Shown: in pieces, positions 10,411 through 19,648 of the stretch | Layout of the letters: the number at the start of each line of letters is the position of its first letter | How positions within the stretch are numbered: the first letter of the stretch is position 1 | Source of the DNA: Candidatus Hydrogenedentota bacterium | Lineage (GTDB): Bacteria > Hydrogenedentota > Hydrogenedentia > Hydrogenedentales > JAEUWI01 | NCBI GenBank assembly: GCA_016791475.1 | Contig: JAEUWI010000007.1 | Coordinates: 62,001 to 126,000, forward strand | Reading direction: 5' to 3' | Length of the DNA stretch: 64,000 bases | Made by a program: the position numbers and the translations under genes | The notes under the pieces: model-generated | Told to the model about the DNA's origin: nothing | The model's input: the letters and a program-made list of their open reading frames with translations, nothing else | Databases searched by the model: none

Positions 10411-10453
10411 GCCAGTCTCCTGCAATCACTCGATAGATAGGGGGTCCTTTACC

Positions 10454-10483
10454 AGTGTACTCCAGGCGGCAAAAATCCTGCAA
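10454..10483 (-). promoter_or_regulatory. Sigma70-type promoter for the PSD1/DUF1501 operon
   Basis: Minus strand: -35 TTGCAG (10483-10478), 18-base spacer, -10 TACACT (10459-10454), about 44 bases before the ATG at 10410. The remaining 10484-10815 is AT-rich around 10555-10600 but shows no convincing promoter or RNA. Confidence 0.45.
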
Positions 10484-10815
10484 ATGGTAATGATGAGGCG
10501 GAGCGGAGGAATCGGGGTCTGTCCGACGGGCAAATTCCGCCCGGAGTTTTGAATTACACTATTTACACATATTTCATTTGATAATGTGGCATAATATTGA
10601 CCAGAATGATCAAAGGCGGCCGTGGTGTATTGGTTGAAGTACGGTCGTCGCCACATTGCGGTACCCGGTTCAGCCAGCATCCCGTCCCATTGCGCGTCAC
10701 GCCGCATGTTGTCCGCGCAGGCGGCATCGGGGCACGGTGCGCCACCGGAACACCGGATAAGACACTACCTCGCAGCCCATGCCCGGGCCGTAGCAGGCAA
10801 AGGAGGGCGAAATAC

Positions 10816-13800
10816 ATGCTGGGTCGCGGACTTGTCCACTTGCCCTGGATTGCAGCGCTGCTGTTATATTCCGCCGTGGTGGCAATCGAGGTATTCGTTG
10901 CGCGCCCCGGGGAAGAAGAGGGCGCGCGGCTGGCCGCGGTCGACGCGATTCGCGGGAGCTTCGGGCGCGATGTGCGGGTGATGGAATCGGCCATGCGCAC
11001 GGGCGAGGTGGACGATGCCCGGGGCCTGGCCTCTGCGAGTGCGGAGATGCCGGGAATCGAGCTCATGATTCTTGTTGACCCCGCGGGTCTCGTGCTTGCC
11101 GCGTCCGACGGGGCCCTGGCGGGCCAGCCGATGGCCGCCGACGCGCCTTTCGATCAACTCCGGTCTCGGCTGGGCACGACATTCCCGCCGGAAGTCCGTC
11201 GTGAGAAGGGCCGGAATGAAGTGGAGGCCATTGCGAGCATCGCATTTCCCGCGTCGTACAGTCCCAATCAGGGGTTGCTCTATGCGCGCTGGAATCTGGA
11301 GCCGCTCGTCACCCCCATGCTCGAATCCACCCGGCAGTTTGCGATCCTGCTGTTTGTGCTCTTCGGGATCATGGTTTTGCCGGTGCAATTTGTCGTGTAC
11401 TGGCTGGTCACGCGCCGTCTCCAGCGCCTCGCGGTGGACGCCCGGGCCTTTGGGCGGGGCGAGCGCCTGGGGCTTTTCCTGGATTCTCTGCCCGACCAGA
11501 TCGGCGACGTCTCCCGCCTGCTCCGGGAGGCGACGAGCGAAGTGGCGGAGCGGGAGATGGTGGCCCAGCGCCTGGAACTGGCGCTGGAATCCGCCAATGC
11601 CGGTGTGTGGGATTGGGATATCCCCGGCAAGATTATCGTCACCAATGCCCAATACCATACCATGCTGGGCGACGATCCCCCCGGCGATCCCCTTCCGGCG
11701 GAATCGCTGCTGGAGCGGGTGCATCCGGAGGAAGTGGGCAAGGTACGGGGCATGATCAAGGAAGTACTGCGCAGAGAGCGACCGCTCTATAGTGTCGAGT
11801 TTCGCATGCGCGGCCTGCGCGATGGGCAGTACCGTTGGATCCGGAGCACCGGGCGCGTGGTGGAATGGGGTCCGGACCAGCGTGCGGTTCGTATGCTGGG
11901 CCAGCACACCGATATCGGCGCGCAGAAAGCGATCCAGACCCACGAAGCGGATCTGGCGCGCATCGTGGATGATTCGCCCAGCGAGGTCTACGTATTCCGT
12001 ACCGATGATCTTAGAATCCTGTCGGTCAACCGCTCCGCCGCGCGAAATACGGGCTACAGCGTAGCGGAGCTGCTTTCCAGGACCGCCTACGACCTCGTGC
12101 CGGAGTCGCGCCGCCACCAGTTGGAATTTGCCCTGGAATCGTTGCGCCAGGGCGAGGCCCTCTATATCCAGCACGAGTTCCAACATGTGCGCAAAGATGG
12201 CGGGGTCTACGACGTGGAGTCGATCGTCCAGTTGCAGCCCTTTAACGAGCAGCCCGCGTTCGTGGCCATCGTGCAGGACGTTTCGGGCCGGGCGTTGCTC
12301 CAGCGGCGTTTCGAAAAGCTCTTCGAGGGAGTTTCCCACGCCATCATGGTATTCGATTGCGACGTGCGGTTTATCCTGGTGAACCAGGTGGCCGCGCGGC
12401 TGTTTCGGGTGCCCGCCGCCGAGCTGGCCGGGCGCACGCTGGAGGAGTTTGTCCCGGATTTTCACGCCCTGCTAAGAGAACGCATCGGCGGGGTGCTGGC
12501 GTCGCGGGTCGGGGGCGAATATGAGGACCGGCTCCTGATCGGCGGGGTCCAGCGCTGGTTCCAGACTTTTCTCGAGCCTCTGGAGGATGACGGCGGGCAG
12601 TACAACTGGGTACAGATGATCACCTATGAAACCACGGAGGAAAAAGAGAACGAAGCGCGCATTCACGCCCAGCAGGAGCGTTACCGCACGCTGGTGGAAT
12701 CCACTTCGGCCATCCTGTGGGAGGGCGATCCGGAGACCTTCGCCTTTACTTTCGTAAATCAGGAGGCGGAAAAAGTGCTCGGTTACCCGGCCGAAGAGTG
12801 GATTGGCGACCCCGAGTTCTGGCCCCGCCACATTCACCCCGCGGATCGGGAGTGGGCGGTGAACTTCTGCCAGTCGGCAATATGTGAGGGGAACGAGCAC
12901 ACCTTTGAGTATCGCATGGTGGCCGCCGACGGGCGGGTGGTCTGGCTTCGCGACATTGTAAGCGTCATACGCGATAACGGGCGCCCCATGAAGCTCGTCG
13001 GGGCGATGATCGATATTTCCCGTGAGAAGCGCGAGGAGGAGCGATTTCAGGCCGCCTTTGAGAGCATCCCTATCGGCAATATCGTGATCGACGGCAAGGG
13101 TATTATCCAACTGGCGAATCCCGCGGCGCAACAGATGTTCGGTTACTCCGCCGAAGAAATGGTCGGTCGCAACGTGTCGATCCTCATGCCCGAACCCGAT
13201 CGTGGTCACCATGATTCCTATATCGAGACCTACTTGAAGACCGGCGTCCAGCGGATCCTGGGTTCATCTCGCGAGGTGCAGGGGCTTCGGAAGAACGGGG
13301 AGATTTTTCCAGTCCGGCTCGCGCTGGGCGAGATGCGCGACGCCGAGCAGCGCACGTTTGTGGGTAGTGTGATCGATCTGAGCCACGTCAAGAGCCTGGA
13401 GGCCCAGTTGCTCCAGTCGCAGAAAATGGAGGCGGTGGGCCAGCTTGCGGGCGGTATCGCCCACGATTTCAATAACCTTCTCCACGTCATCAATGGATTT
13501 ACCGAGATCGCCCAGAGCGCCCTCCCGCCCGACGCGCCGGTGCAGGTGGAGTTGGGCCAGATTGCCTTGGCGGGCGAGCGCGCCGCGGCGTTGACCGGTC
13601 AGTTGCTGGCCTTCAGCCGCCGCCAGGTCATGGAGCCGGACAATCTCGATGTAAACCAGGTCATCTCCAACATGGGCAGCATGCTGCGCCGGGTGATCGG
13701 CGAGCACATCCAGCTTGACGTGATCCCGAGTCCGCGCCTGGGGCGGGTCTATGCGGACCGGGGTATGATCGAACAGGTGTTGATGAATCTCTCGGTGAAC

Positions 13801-14541
13801 GCGCGCGACGCCATGCCGACCGGCGGGCGGCTGAATATTGAGACGGAGAACGTGCTGATTACCGAAGAGTACTGCCGTGATCACGTCTGGGCCAAGCCAG
13901 GCCGTTATGTGCTCGTCAGCATTACGGATACGGGATGCGGTATGGACCGGGAGACCATGAGCCGGGTTTTTGAGCCCTTCTTCACCACCAAGGGCATGAA
14001 CCAGGGCACGGGTCTCGGCCTCTCCATGGTGTACGGTATCGTGAAGCAGCACAACGGTATGATCACGGTCTACAGCGAAGTGGACAAGGGCACCACCTTC
14101 AAGGTGTACCTGCCCCATTCGGAGCGGGCGGCGGAAGACGTGGGCACGAAAATTGAAGGGGAAGTGCCCCGGGGCGACGAGACGATCCTGGTGGTGGAAG
14201 ACGATGAGGCGGTGCGCGGACTCACCCGACAGGTATTGGAGGCCGCGGGCTACACCGTGCTGGAGGCGGTGGACGGCCGGGACGCGCTGCAATGCTTCCG
14301 GAAGCACCACGAGAACATCCACCTGACCCTGCTTGATGTGGTAATGCCGGGCATGGGCGGGCGGGAGGCCTACAAGGAAATGCTCAAAGTGAACCCGGCG
14401 CTGAAAGCACTTTTTGCAAGCGGGTACAGCGAGAACGCAATTCACACCAATTTCGTGCTGGATAGCGGTCTGGCCCTGCTGAAAAAGCCCTATTCACGGG
14501 ATGAACTGCTGCGGGCCGTGCGGCGACTGCTGGATCAGTGA
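10816..14541 (+). CDS. Membrane PAS-rich hybrid histidine kinase / response regulator
   Basis: 1241 residues from the ATG at 10816, placed by AGGAGG at 10801-10806 nine bases upstream; an open frame reaches back to 10597 but lacks a ribosome site and a fitting N-terminus. Two membrane segments (about 6-23 and 178-198) bracket a ~150-residue extracytoplasmic domain. After a HAMP-like linker come about five PAS units (including SANAGVWDWDIPG, DSPSEVYVFR, SHAIMVFDCDVRFILVN, FESIPIGNIVIDG). HisKA carries His883 in GGIAHDFNNLL, then HATPase (DTGCGM, GTGLGLS), then a receiver domain with Asp1174 in LLDVVMPGMGG. Same HisKA subtype as the kinase at 28.6 kb. No DNA-binding regulator adjoins it; the fused receiver may control phospho-flow. 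Confidence 0.93.
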   Translation: MLGRGLVHLPWIAALLLYSAVVAIEVFVARPGEEEGARLAAVDAIRGSFGRDVRVMESAMRTGEVDDARGLASASAEMPGIELMILVDPAGLVLAASDGALAGQPMAADAPFDQLRSRLGTTFPPEVRREKGRNEVEAIASIAFPASYSPNQGLLYARWNLEPLVTPMLESTRQFAILLFVLFGIMVLPVQFVVYWLVTRRLQRLAVDARAFGRGERLGLFLDSLPDQIGDVSRLLREATSEVAEREMVAQRLELALESANAGVWDWDIPGKIIVTNAQYHTMLGDDPPGDPLPAESLLERVHPEEVGKVRGMIKEVLRRERPLYSVEFRMRGLRDGQYRWIRSTGRVVEWGPDQRAVRMLGQHTDIGAQKAIQTHEADLARIVDDSPSEVYVFRTDDLRILSVNRSAARNTGYSVAELLSRTAYDLVPESRRHQLEFALESLRQGEALYIQHEFQHVRKDGGVYDVESIVQLQPFNEQPAFVAIVQDVSGRALLQRRFEKLFEGVSHAIMVFDCDVRFILVNQVAARLFRVPAAELAGRTLEEFVPDFHALLRERIGGVLASRVGGEYEDRLLIGGVQRWFQTFLEPLEDDGGQYNWVQMITYETTEEKENEARIHAQQERYRTLVESTSAILWEGDPETFAFTFVNQEAEKVLGYPAEEWIGDPEFWPRHIHPADREWAVNFCQSAICEGNEHTFEYRMVAADGRVVWLRDIVSVIRDNGRPMKLVGAMIDISREKREEERFQAAFESIPIGNIVIDGKGIIQLANPAAQQMFGYSAEEMVGRNVSILMPEPDRGHHDSYIETYLKTGVQRILGSSREVQGLRKNGEIFPVRLALGEMRDAEQRTFVGSVIDLSHVKSLEAQLLQSQKMEAVGQLAGGIAHDFNNLLHVINGFTEIAQSALPPDAPVQVELGQIALAGERAAALTGQLLAFSRRQVMEPDNLDVNQVISNMGSMLRRVIGEHIQLDVIPSPRLGRVYADRGMIEQVLMNLSVNARDAMPTGGRLNIETENVLITEEYCRDHVWAKPGRYVLVSITDTGCGMDRETMSRVFEPFFTTKGMNQGTGLGLSMVYGIVKQHNGMITVYSEVDKGTTFKVYLPHSERAAEDVGTKIEGEVPRGDETILVVEDDEAVRGLTRQVLEAAGYTVLEAVDGRDALQCFRKHHENIHLTLLDVVMPGMGGREAYKEMLKVNPALKALFASGYSENAIHTNFVLDSGLALLKKPYSRDELLRAVRRLLDQ

Positions 14542-14567
14542 CATGGCTCCGGTGTGATCGCGGGACT

Positions 14568-14597
14568 TTGCCCCCGCCCCGGCGCCTTCGGTAGACT
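14568..14597 (+). promoter_or_regulatory. Sigma70-type promoter for the beta-propeller gene
   Basis: -35 TTGCCC (14568-14573), 18-base spacer, -10 TAGACT (14592-14597). It lies between the kinase stop and the ATG at 14677, leaving a leader of about 73 bases. Confidence 0.4.
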
Positions 14598-14676
14598 GAC
14601 CATCCCGGCGCCGTCGTCGGGCTTTCGAAGGACGGCGACGGGGCGACGTCCAAAGCCTTCCCAAGGAGTTCCCTGA

Positions 14677-16920
14677 ATGCGCATGCGTACCACCCTCACG
14701 TTATGTCTTGCCTTTATCTCGGCGCTGGCCGCTCCGGCCCAGTTGGCGAAGTTCGAGAATCCGCGATGGGAACCCATCGCGGATGATGTTTATCTGCAGG
14801 AAGTGTCCCGGCAGATCCCTTCGGCCGAGCCCTTGAGTTCCGTCGCGGTCTATGGCGGCGCGGCCTATGTGGGCGGGGCCTCTGGCGTGTCCCGGGTTGC
14901 CGGCGAGGGCCTGGAATTGGTCGCGGGGCCCGAGGGCGCGCTCTCGCGGTTGAGAGCACTCGGCGGCGCGCTCTGGGCAGCGGGACCCGGCGGTCTCTGG
15001 CGCTTCGATGGCGCAGCCTGGGCCAAGGTTTCCACGGAAGCCGTGTCCGACCTTTGCGAGCACAACGGCAACGTCATAGCCGCGTCTGGCCCGGCCCTGT
15101 TCACCGCGACGGAAACGGGTCTCGCGCCGCTGGCCACCGCTCCGGGTCCGCTGTTTGGTCTCGCATCCTACGCCGGCACGATTTATGTCCACGATGGCCT
15201 GCGCGTTGGCCTTCTGGAAGGCGGCGAAATCACCTACCGTTATATTTTCGACTGGGGCACACTCCAGCGCGGCTGTGTCATCCGCGATCTCCTCGCTCAG
15301 GGCAGCCGTCTCGTCGTTGCGACGGACAAGGGCCTCGGTGTTCTGCGCGGCATGACGTGGTATGCGATTCAGGGCGAGGACGGTCTGTGCTATGAAGACA
15401 CCACGAGTCTCTCGGAAGGCTTCGATCGCGATCTCTGGATAGGCAGTACCCGCGGCGCCATGCGCAATATCAAGGACGAGTACCAGTATTTTGCCGGGGT
15501 GCGCTGGGTGCCCGGCGAACAGGTAAACGCCATCGCGTCCAGCGATAAGTCGGTTTATCTCGCGACGGACGGCGGGCTCGGCATCATCAGCTACGAACCC
15601 TTCACGCTGGCGAAGAAGGCCGCGTATTACGAGCGCTGGCTTGAAGAGTGGGGCCAGAAGCGTCTCGGCTTTGTCCATTCCCTCAACCTGATTGACGGCC
15701 AGTGGGTCCGCGAAGTCAGCGACAACGACGTGGGCTACAGCAGCCATTATATGGCCGCGAAGTGCTTCGAGTACGCGGTGACCGGCAGCGAGGCGGCCCG
15801 CGCCGAAGCCGTCAACATGATGAAGACGGTGAAGTGGAGCGAGGAGATCACCTCGATCGACGGGTTCCCCGCGCGCTCCATCTACGCGGTGGGCGAGCCC
15901 ACCCTGAAGGCCATGCACGGCTCCGGCGGCCTGCCCGCGGAATGGCACCGCACGGAGGACGGGCTCTTCGAGTGGAAGGGCGACACCTCGAGCGACGAAA
16001 CCGACGCCCAGGTCTACGAGACCATGCTCTTTCTCAAGCTCGTTGCGAATGATGAAGAGAAGGTGTGGGCCACACAGCACCTGCAGCGGGTCATTGGTCA
16101 CATCGTGGACAATGGATTCATGCTCCGCGACGTGGACGGAAAGCCGACCCGCTGGGCCCGCTGGGACCCCGAGTATCTCCAAACGCCTTACGGGTATTAT
16201 TCACGGGGTCTTAACGGCATGGGCGCGATGAACTATGTGACCACGGCCTATCACTTCACCGGGGACGCGAAGTTCAAGGCGGCGAAGGAACAATTGCTGG
16301 CCTGGAACTATCAGCCCGACATCCTGCGCCAGAAGCTCACCTTTCACCCCGGCTACTTCACCCACTTCGATGATCGCCTGGCTTTCTACAGCTATTACTC
16401 GCTGCTGCAATACGAGACCGATCCCGAGCTGAAGGCCCTGTGGCTACGCAGTCTCGAGCGCGCCTGGGAAGTGAAGCGCATCGAGGCCGTGCCGTGGTTC
16501 CACTTCATCTACGGCGCCCTCACCGGCAATGACAACGAGGGTGACCGCGCCGTGGCCCACCTGCGCGACTGGCCGCTCGATCTTCACCGCTACAGCTACC
16601 GCAATTCACACCGCGACGACCTCTACACGCCCAAGGGCTACCGTGAGTACGCCGAGCGCCCCAAGCCCCTCTCGCCCCGCGAGACCGAGCCGAACCGCTG
16701 GGATGGTGATTTCATGCAACTGGACGGTGGTTCCGGCGGCGCGGTCGTGGCCGATCCCGGCGGCTGGCTGGATGCCTACTGGATGGGCCGTTACTACGGG
16801 ATGATCACCCCGCCGCAGACGAATGATGTGTCGCTGACCACGGTGCCGCATCGCGGCTTGCAACTGGGGGCCGCGCCCTACGCGGGACCCGAACGCCCGA
16901 AACTGGAACACGAGCATTGA
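14677..16920 (+). CDS. Secreted two-part protein: beta-propeller plus helical toroid-like domain
   Basis: 747 residues; AAGGAG at 14663-14668 sits 8 bases before the ATG. Signal peptide of ~22 residues (LCLAFISALAAPAQ). Residues ~45-320 are repeated propeller-like blades (VAVYGGAAYVGGASGVSRV; LWRFDGAAWAKV; DLWIGSTRGAMRNI) like the propeller found in two-component regulators. Residues ~330-720 are helical, with aromatic-rich repeats (YSSHYMAAKCFEYAVTG; YGYYSRGLNGMGAMNYV) like the (alpha/alpha) barrels of glycan-active enzymes and lyases. No known catalytic signature is certain. It leads a plus-strand run with sulfatase and phosphoesterase genes, so a role in sulfated glycan handling is plausible but inferred. 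Confidence 0.75.
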   Translation: MRMRTTLTLCLAFISALAAPAQLAKFENPRWEPIADDVYLQEVSRQIPSAEPLSSVAVYGGAAYVGGASGVSRVAGEGLELVAGPEGALSRLRALGGALWAAGPGGLWRFDGAAWAKVSTEAVSDLCEHNGNVIAASGPALFTATETGLAPLATAPGPLFGLASYAGTIYVHDGLRVGLLEGGEITYRYIFDWGTLQRGCVIRDLLAQGSRLVVATDKGLGVLRGMTWYAIQGEDGLCYEDTTSLSEGFDRDLWIGSTRGAMRNIKDEYQYFAGVRWVPGEQVNAIASSDKSVYLATDGGLGIISYEPFTLAKKAAYYERWLEEWGQKRLGFVHSLNLIDGQWVREVSDNDVGYSSHYMAAKCFEYAVTGSEAARAEAVNMMKTVKWSEEITSIDGFPARSIYAVGEPTLKAMHGSGGLPAEWHRTEDGLFEWKGDTSSDETDAQVYETMLFLKLVANDEEKVWATQHLQRVIGHIVDNGFMLRDVDGKPTRWARWDPEYLQTPYGYYSRGLNGMGAMNYVTTAYHFTGDAKFKAAKEQLLAWNYQPDILRQKLTFHPGYFTHFDDRLAFYSYYSLLQYETDPELKALWLRSLERAWEVKRIEAVPWFHFIYGALTGNDNEGDRAVAHLRDWPLDLHRYSYRNSHRDDLYTPKGYREYAERPKPLSPRETEPNRWDGDFMQLDGGSGGAVVADPGGWLDAYWMGRYYGMITPPQTNDVSLTTVPHRGLQLGAAPYAGPERPKLEHEH

Positions 16921-16963
16921 AGGTTAAAGTGTGAAGGATGAAGGCTGATAAGGCCGCTGACTG

Positions 16964-17010
16964 ATAGGACGGATACGACCGATTCGTCCTATCGGTCTTA
17001 TCCGTCCTAT
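16964..17010. repeat. Palindromic repeat, TAGGACGGATA family
   Basis: Inverted repeat with 20-base arms 16964-16983 and 16991-17010, 19 of 20 positions pairing, loop of 7. It ends 14 bases before the sulfatase ATG (17025) and would pair up the region just in front of the ribosome site. Related palindromes occur at 23911, 46311 and, more distantly, 60924. Confidence 0.8.
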
Positions 17011-17024
17011 AGGAAAGGAACGGC

Positions 17025-18416
17025 ATGCGCAGAATTCCAGTTACTTTGCTCGCCTGTGCCACTCTGGCTATACTCGCGAGTACTTCCGCCATGGCCAAGC
17101 CCAACATCGTGGTCATCTTCTGCGATGACATGGGCTACGGCGATCTGGGTGCCTTTGGTCACCCCACGATTCAGACACCGAACCTGGACCGCATGGCGTC
17201 GGAGGGCCAGAAGTGGACCAGTTTCTATGTGGCCGCGCCCGTGTGCACGCCGAGCCGGGCCGGATTGATGACCGGCCGGCTGCCCATCCGCAGCGGCATG
17301 TGCCACGATACGCGCCGGGTTCTTTTTCCCAACTCCAGCGGCGGTATTCCGGCGGAGGAAGTGACGATCCCGGAATTGCTGAAGACGCAGGGCTATGCCA
17401 CCGCCTGCGTGGGCAAGTGGCACCTCGGCCACCTGCCTCAATACCTGCCCACGCGCAACGGATTCGACTACTACTACGGCATCCCCTACAGCAACGACAT
17501 GGACCGGGATCAGAACGTACCCCATGCGCAGGCCTTTGGGAGTCCGACGAGCGAATACTTCAACGTACCCCTGATGCGCAATGAGGAAATCATCGAGCGT
17601 CCCGCCGACCAGACCACGATCACGAAACGCTACACGGAAGAGGCTGTGGCCTACATCAAGGCGAACAAGGACAAACCCTTCTTCCTGTACCTTGCCCACA
17701 ATCTTCCCCATATACCGCTCTTTCGTTCTTCCGAGTTCGAAGGTAAGAGCAAGCGTGGCCTGTACGGCGACGTGATTGAGGAGATCGACTGGAGCGTGGG
17801 CCAAGTGCTCGACACGCTGCGTGCGGAGGGCATCGCGGAGAATACCCTCGTGCTTTTCACCTCCGACAACGGCCCGTGGCTGACCTACAAGCAGCAGGGT
17901 GGGTCGGCGGGCTTGTTGCGCGGCGGCAAGGGCGGCACCTATGAGGGGGGCATGCGGGTGCCGGCTATCTTCTGGCAACCCGGCACGATCGCGCCCGGCG
18001 TCGTGACGGACATGGGATCTTCGCTCGATCTGCTTGCAACCGCCGGCGCGCTGGCGGGGGCCACGTTGCCATCCGATCGCGTGCTGGATAGTTTCGACCT
18101 GAGCCCCGTGCTTCGAGGGACGGGACCGAGCCCGCGCGCGACCATGTTCTACTATCGCGATACTACGGTCTACGCCGTGCGTCAGGGCCCGTTCAAGGCC
18201 CACTTTCAAACCCGGAACGACTACGGCGATGCCACGGTGACGACCCACAATCCGCCCCTGCTCTACAATGTGGAAATCGACCCCGGCGAACAGTTCGACG
18301 TGGCGGCGGAGCACCCCGACGTGATTGCCAGTATCCAGGCGACACTCGCGGTGCACAATCGCGACCTGGTGCGCGGTGCGGACCAGATGGGCGGCAAGAT
18401 CGAGAACGGAAGTTAA
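17025..18416 (+). CDS. Secreted sulfatase (S1 type)
   Basis: 463 residues with a signal peptide (~1-24, ending SAMA). N-terminal sulfatase signature PNIVVIFCDDMGYGDLG gives the calcium-binding aspartates. Formylglycine site Cys74 in VCTPSRAGLMTG matches CxPSR, so an FGE-type maturase is needed. GKWHLG and SDNGPW are further active-site blocks. The length suits arylsulfatase A / GalNAc-6-sulfatase type enzymes; true substrate cannot be read. AGGAAAGGAACGGC precedes the ATG. Probably cotranscribed with the phosphoesterase 20 bases downstream. Confidence 0.93.
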   Translation: MRRIPVTLLACATLAILASTSAMAKPNIVVIFCDDMGYGDLGAFGHPTIQTPNLDRMASEGQKWTSFYVAAPVCTPSRAGLMTGRLPIRSGMCHDTRRVLFPNSSGGIPAEEVTIPELLKTQGYATACVGKWHLGHLPQYLPTRNGFDYYYGIPYSNDMDRDQNVPHAQAFGSPTSEYFNVPLMRNEEIIERPADQTTITKRYTEEAVAYIKANKDKPFFLYLAHNLPHIPLFRSSEFEGKSKRGLYGDVIEEIDWSVGQVLDTLRAEGIAENTLVLFTSDNGPWLTYKQQGGSAGLLRGGKGGTYEGGMRVPAIFWQPGTIAPGVVTDMGSSLDLLATAGALAGATLPSDRVLDSFDLSPVLRGTGPSPRATMFYYRDTTVYAVRQGPFKAHFQTRNDYGDATVTTHNPPLLYNVEIDPGEQFDVAAEHPDVIASIQATLAVHNRDLVRGADQMGGKIENGS

Positions 18417-18436
18417 TCAAAGCAATGGAGCATTTC

Positions 18437-19648
18437 ATGCGACTTAAATTTGTAATGCAGTCAGCGGTATTCTTCGTTCTTGGTGTCGTGACCCTTGGCG
18501 CGCAGGCGGATCCCCGCCATATCTATCTCACCTATTCCGATGACCCCGAGTCTTCCGTCGATATCAACATCATCGTCGAAAGCGACGTCGAAGTCATGCA
18601 TGTCTACTACGACACCGAGCCGCGCCACGAAGCGCGCGATGCCTACGCGAACCATGTCGAGGCGGTTCACGTGCCCACACCCATGGCCCTCGCTGACGGG
18701 CGCGCCCTCTACGTGGCCGCGCTGAAGGATCTGGCGCCAGGAACGCTCTACTCCTTCGTGGCGGGTGAATCGGAATTTGGCTACTCCCGGGAATTGAAGT
18801 TCAAGACGCTCCCCGGTGGCGACGCGCCCCTGCGTTTCGTCAATGGCGGCGATATGGGCGCGGATGGCCGCGCCCGCACCATCCTGAAGCTGGCTGCACA
18901 GCGCGATCCCGATTTCGCCTTGCTCGGCGGCGATCTGGCCTATGAAAACGGCATGCTCGGTGACGGCGAACTCGTGGACTCCTGGCTGGACAACTGGTTC
19001 AACTACATGCGCCGCACCGATGGCGGCCTGGTGCCCATCATTACCTGCATCGGCAACCACGAGGTGAACAAGACCCACTACGACGACCCCATGCTGCGCT
19101 CCCCGTGGTACTTGTCCCTTTTTGGCCGCCAGGGTGAAAAGGCTTACTTCAGCCGGCAGGTTGGGGAAAACATGGTGTTCATTGCCCTCGACAGCGCCCA
19201 TCTGAACCCCGTGGAGGGCGAACAGACCGCCTGGCTCGCGGCGGAGTTGGAGAAGTATAAGGCGATCCCCCACAAGTTTGCCTTCTACCACGTGCCCATG
19301 TATCCCGCCTTCGGCGACTACGACGGCAAGGTCGCCGCGCAAATGCGTGAACTCTGGGCGCCCCTCTTCGATCAATACGGCCTCCGGGTGGGCTTCGAGC
19401 ACCACGACCACGTGGCCAAGCGCACAAAGCCCATCAAGGGCAATAAGGTGGCCGAGAGCGGAACCGTGTACATCGGCGACGGCGCCATGGGCCGTGAGAG
19501 CCGCGATGTGGATCGGGAACTCCGCTGGTACAGCGCCATGGAGGTGAGCGAGGTCCACTGCTGGATTGTGGACGTGAGCAACGCGGGCGTGAAGCTGGAG
19601 GCCATCGATCGTACCGGCGCGGCCTATGATTCGGTGTCGTTGCCGTGA
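18437..19648 (+). CDS. Secreted metallophosphoesterase (purple acid phosphatase-like)
   Basis: 403 residues from the ATG at 18437, which has GGAG 6 bases upstream; an ATG at 18425 gives four extra residues. Signal peptide ~1-24. An N-terminal Ig/fibronectin-like domain (to ~115) precedes the calcineurin-like domain: NGGDMGADG, GGDLAYE, GNHE, YHVPMYP and FEHHDH supply the metal ligands in the expected order. This is the purple acid phosphatase layout. Its stop overlaps the GTG of the next gene by 4 bases, indicating translational coupling. Confidence 0.9.
   Translation: MRLKFVMQSAVFFVLGVVTLGAQADPRHIYLTYSDDPESSVDINIIVESDVEVMHVYYDTEPRHEARDAYANHVEAVHVPTPMALADGRALYVAALKDLAPGTLYSFVAGESEFGYSRELKFKTLPGGDAPLRFVNGGDMGADGRARTILKLAAQRDPDFALLGGDLAYENGMLGDGELVDSWLDNWFNYMRRTDGGLVPIITCIGNHEVNKTHYDDPMLRSPWYLSLFGRQGEKAYFSRQVGENMVFIALDSAHLNPVEGEQTAWLAAELEKYKAIPHKFAFYHVPMYPAFGDYDGKVAAQMRELWAPLFDQYGLRVGFEHHDHVAKRTKPIKGNKVAESGTVYIGDGAMGRESRDVDRELRWYSAMEVSEVHCWIVDVSNAGVKLEAIDRTGAAYDSVSLP

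Noticed and set aside
6961-10440. 1159-codon plus-strand frame opposite the PSD1 cytochrome gene
   Set aside because: It mirrors the codons of a well-supported gene; high GC keeps the antisense frame open. Composition is rich in Gly, Arg and His with no domain.
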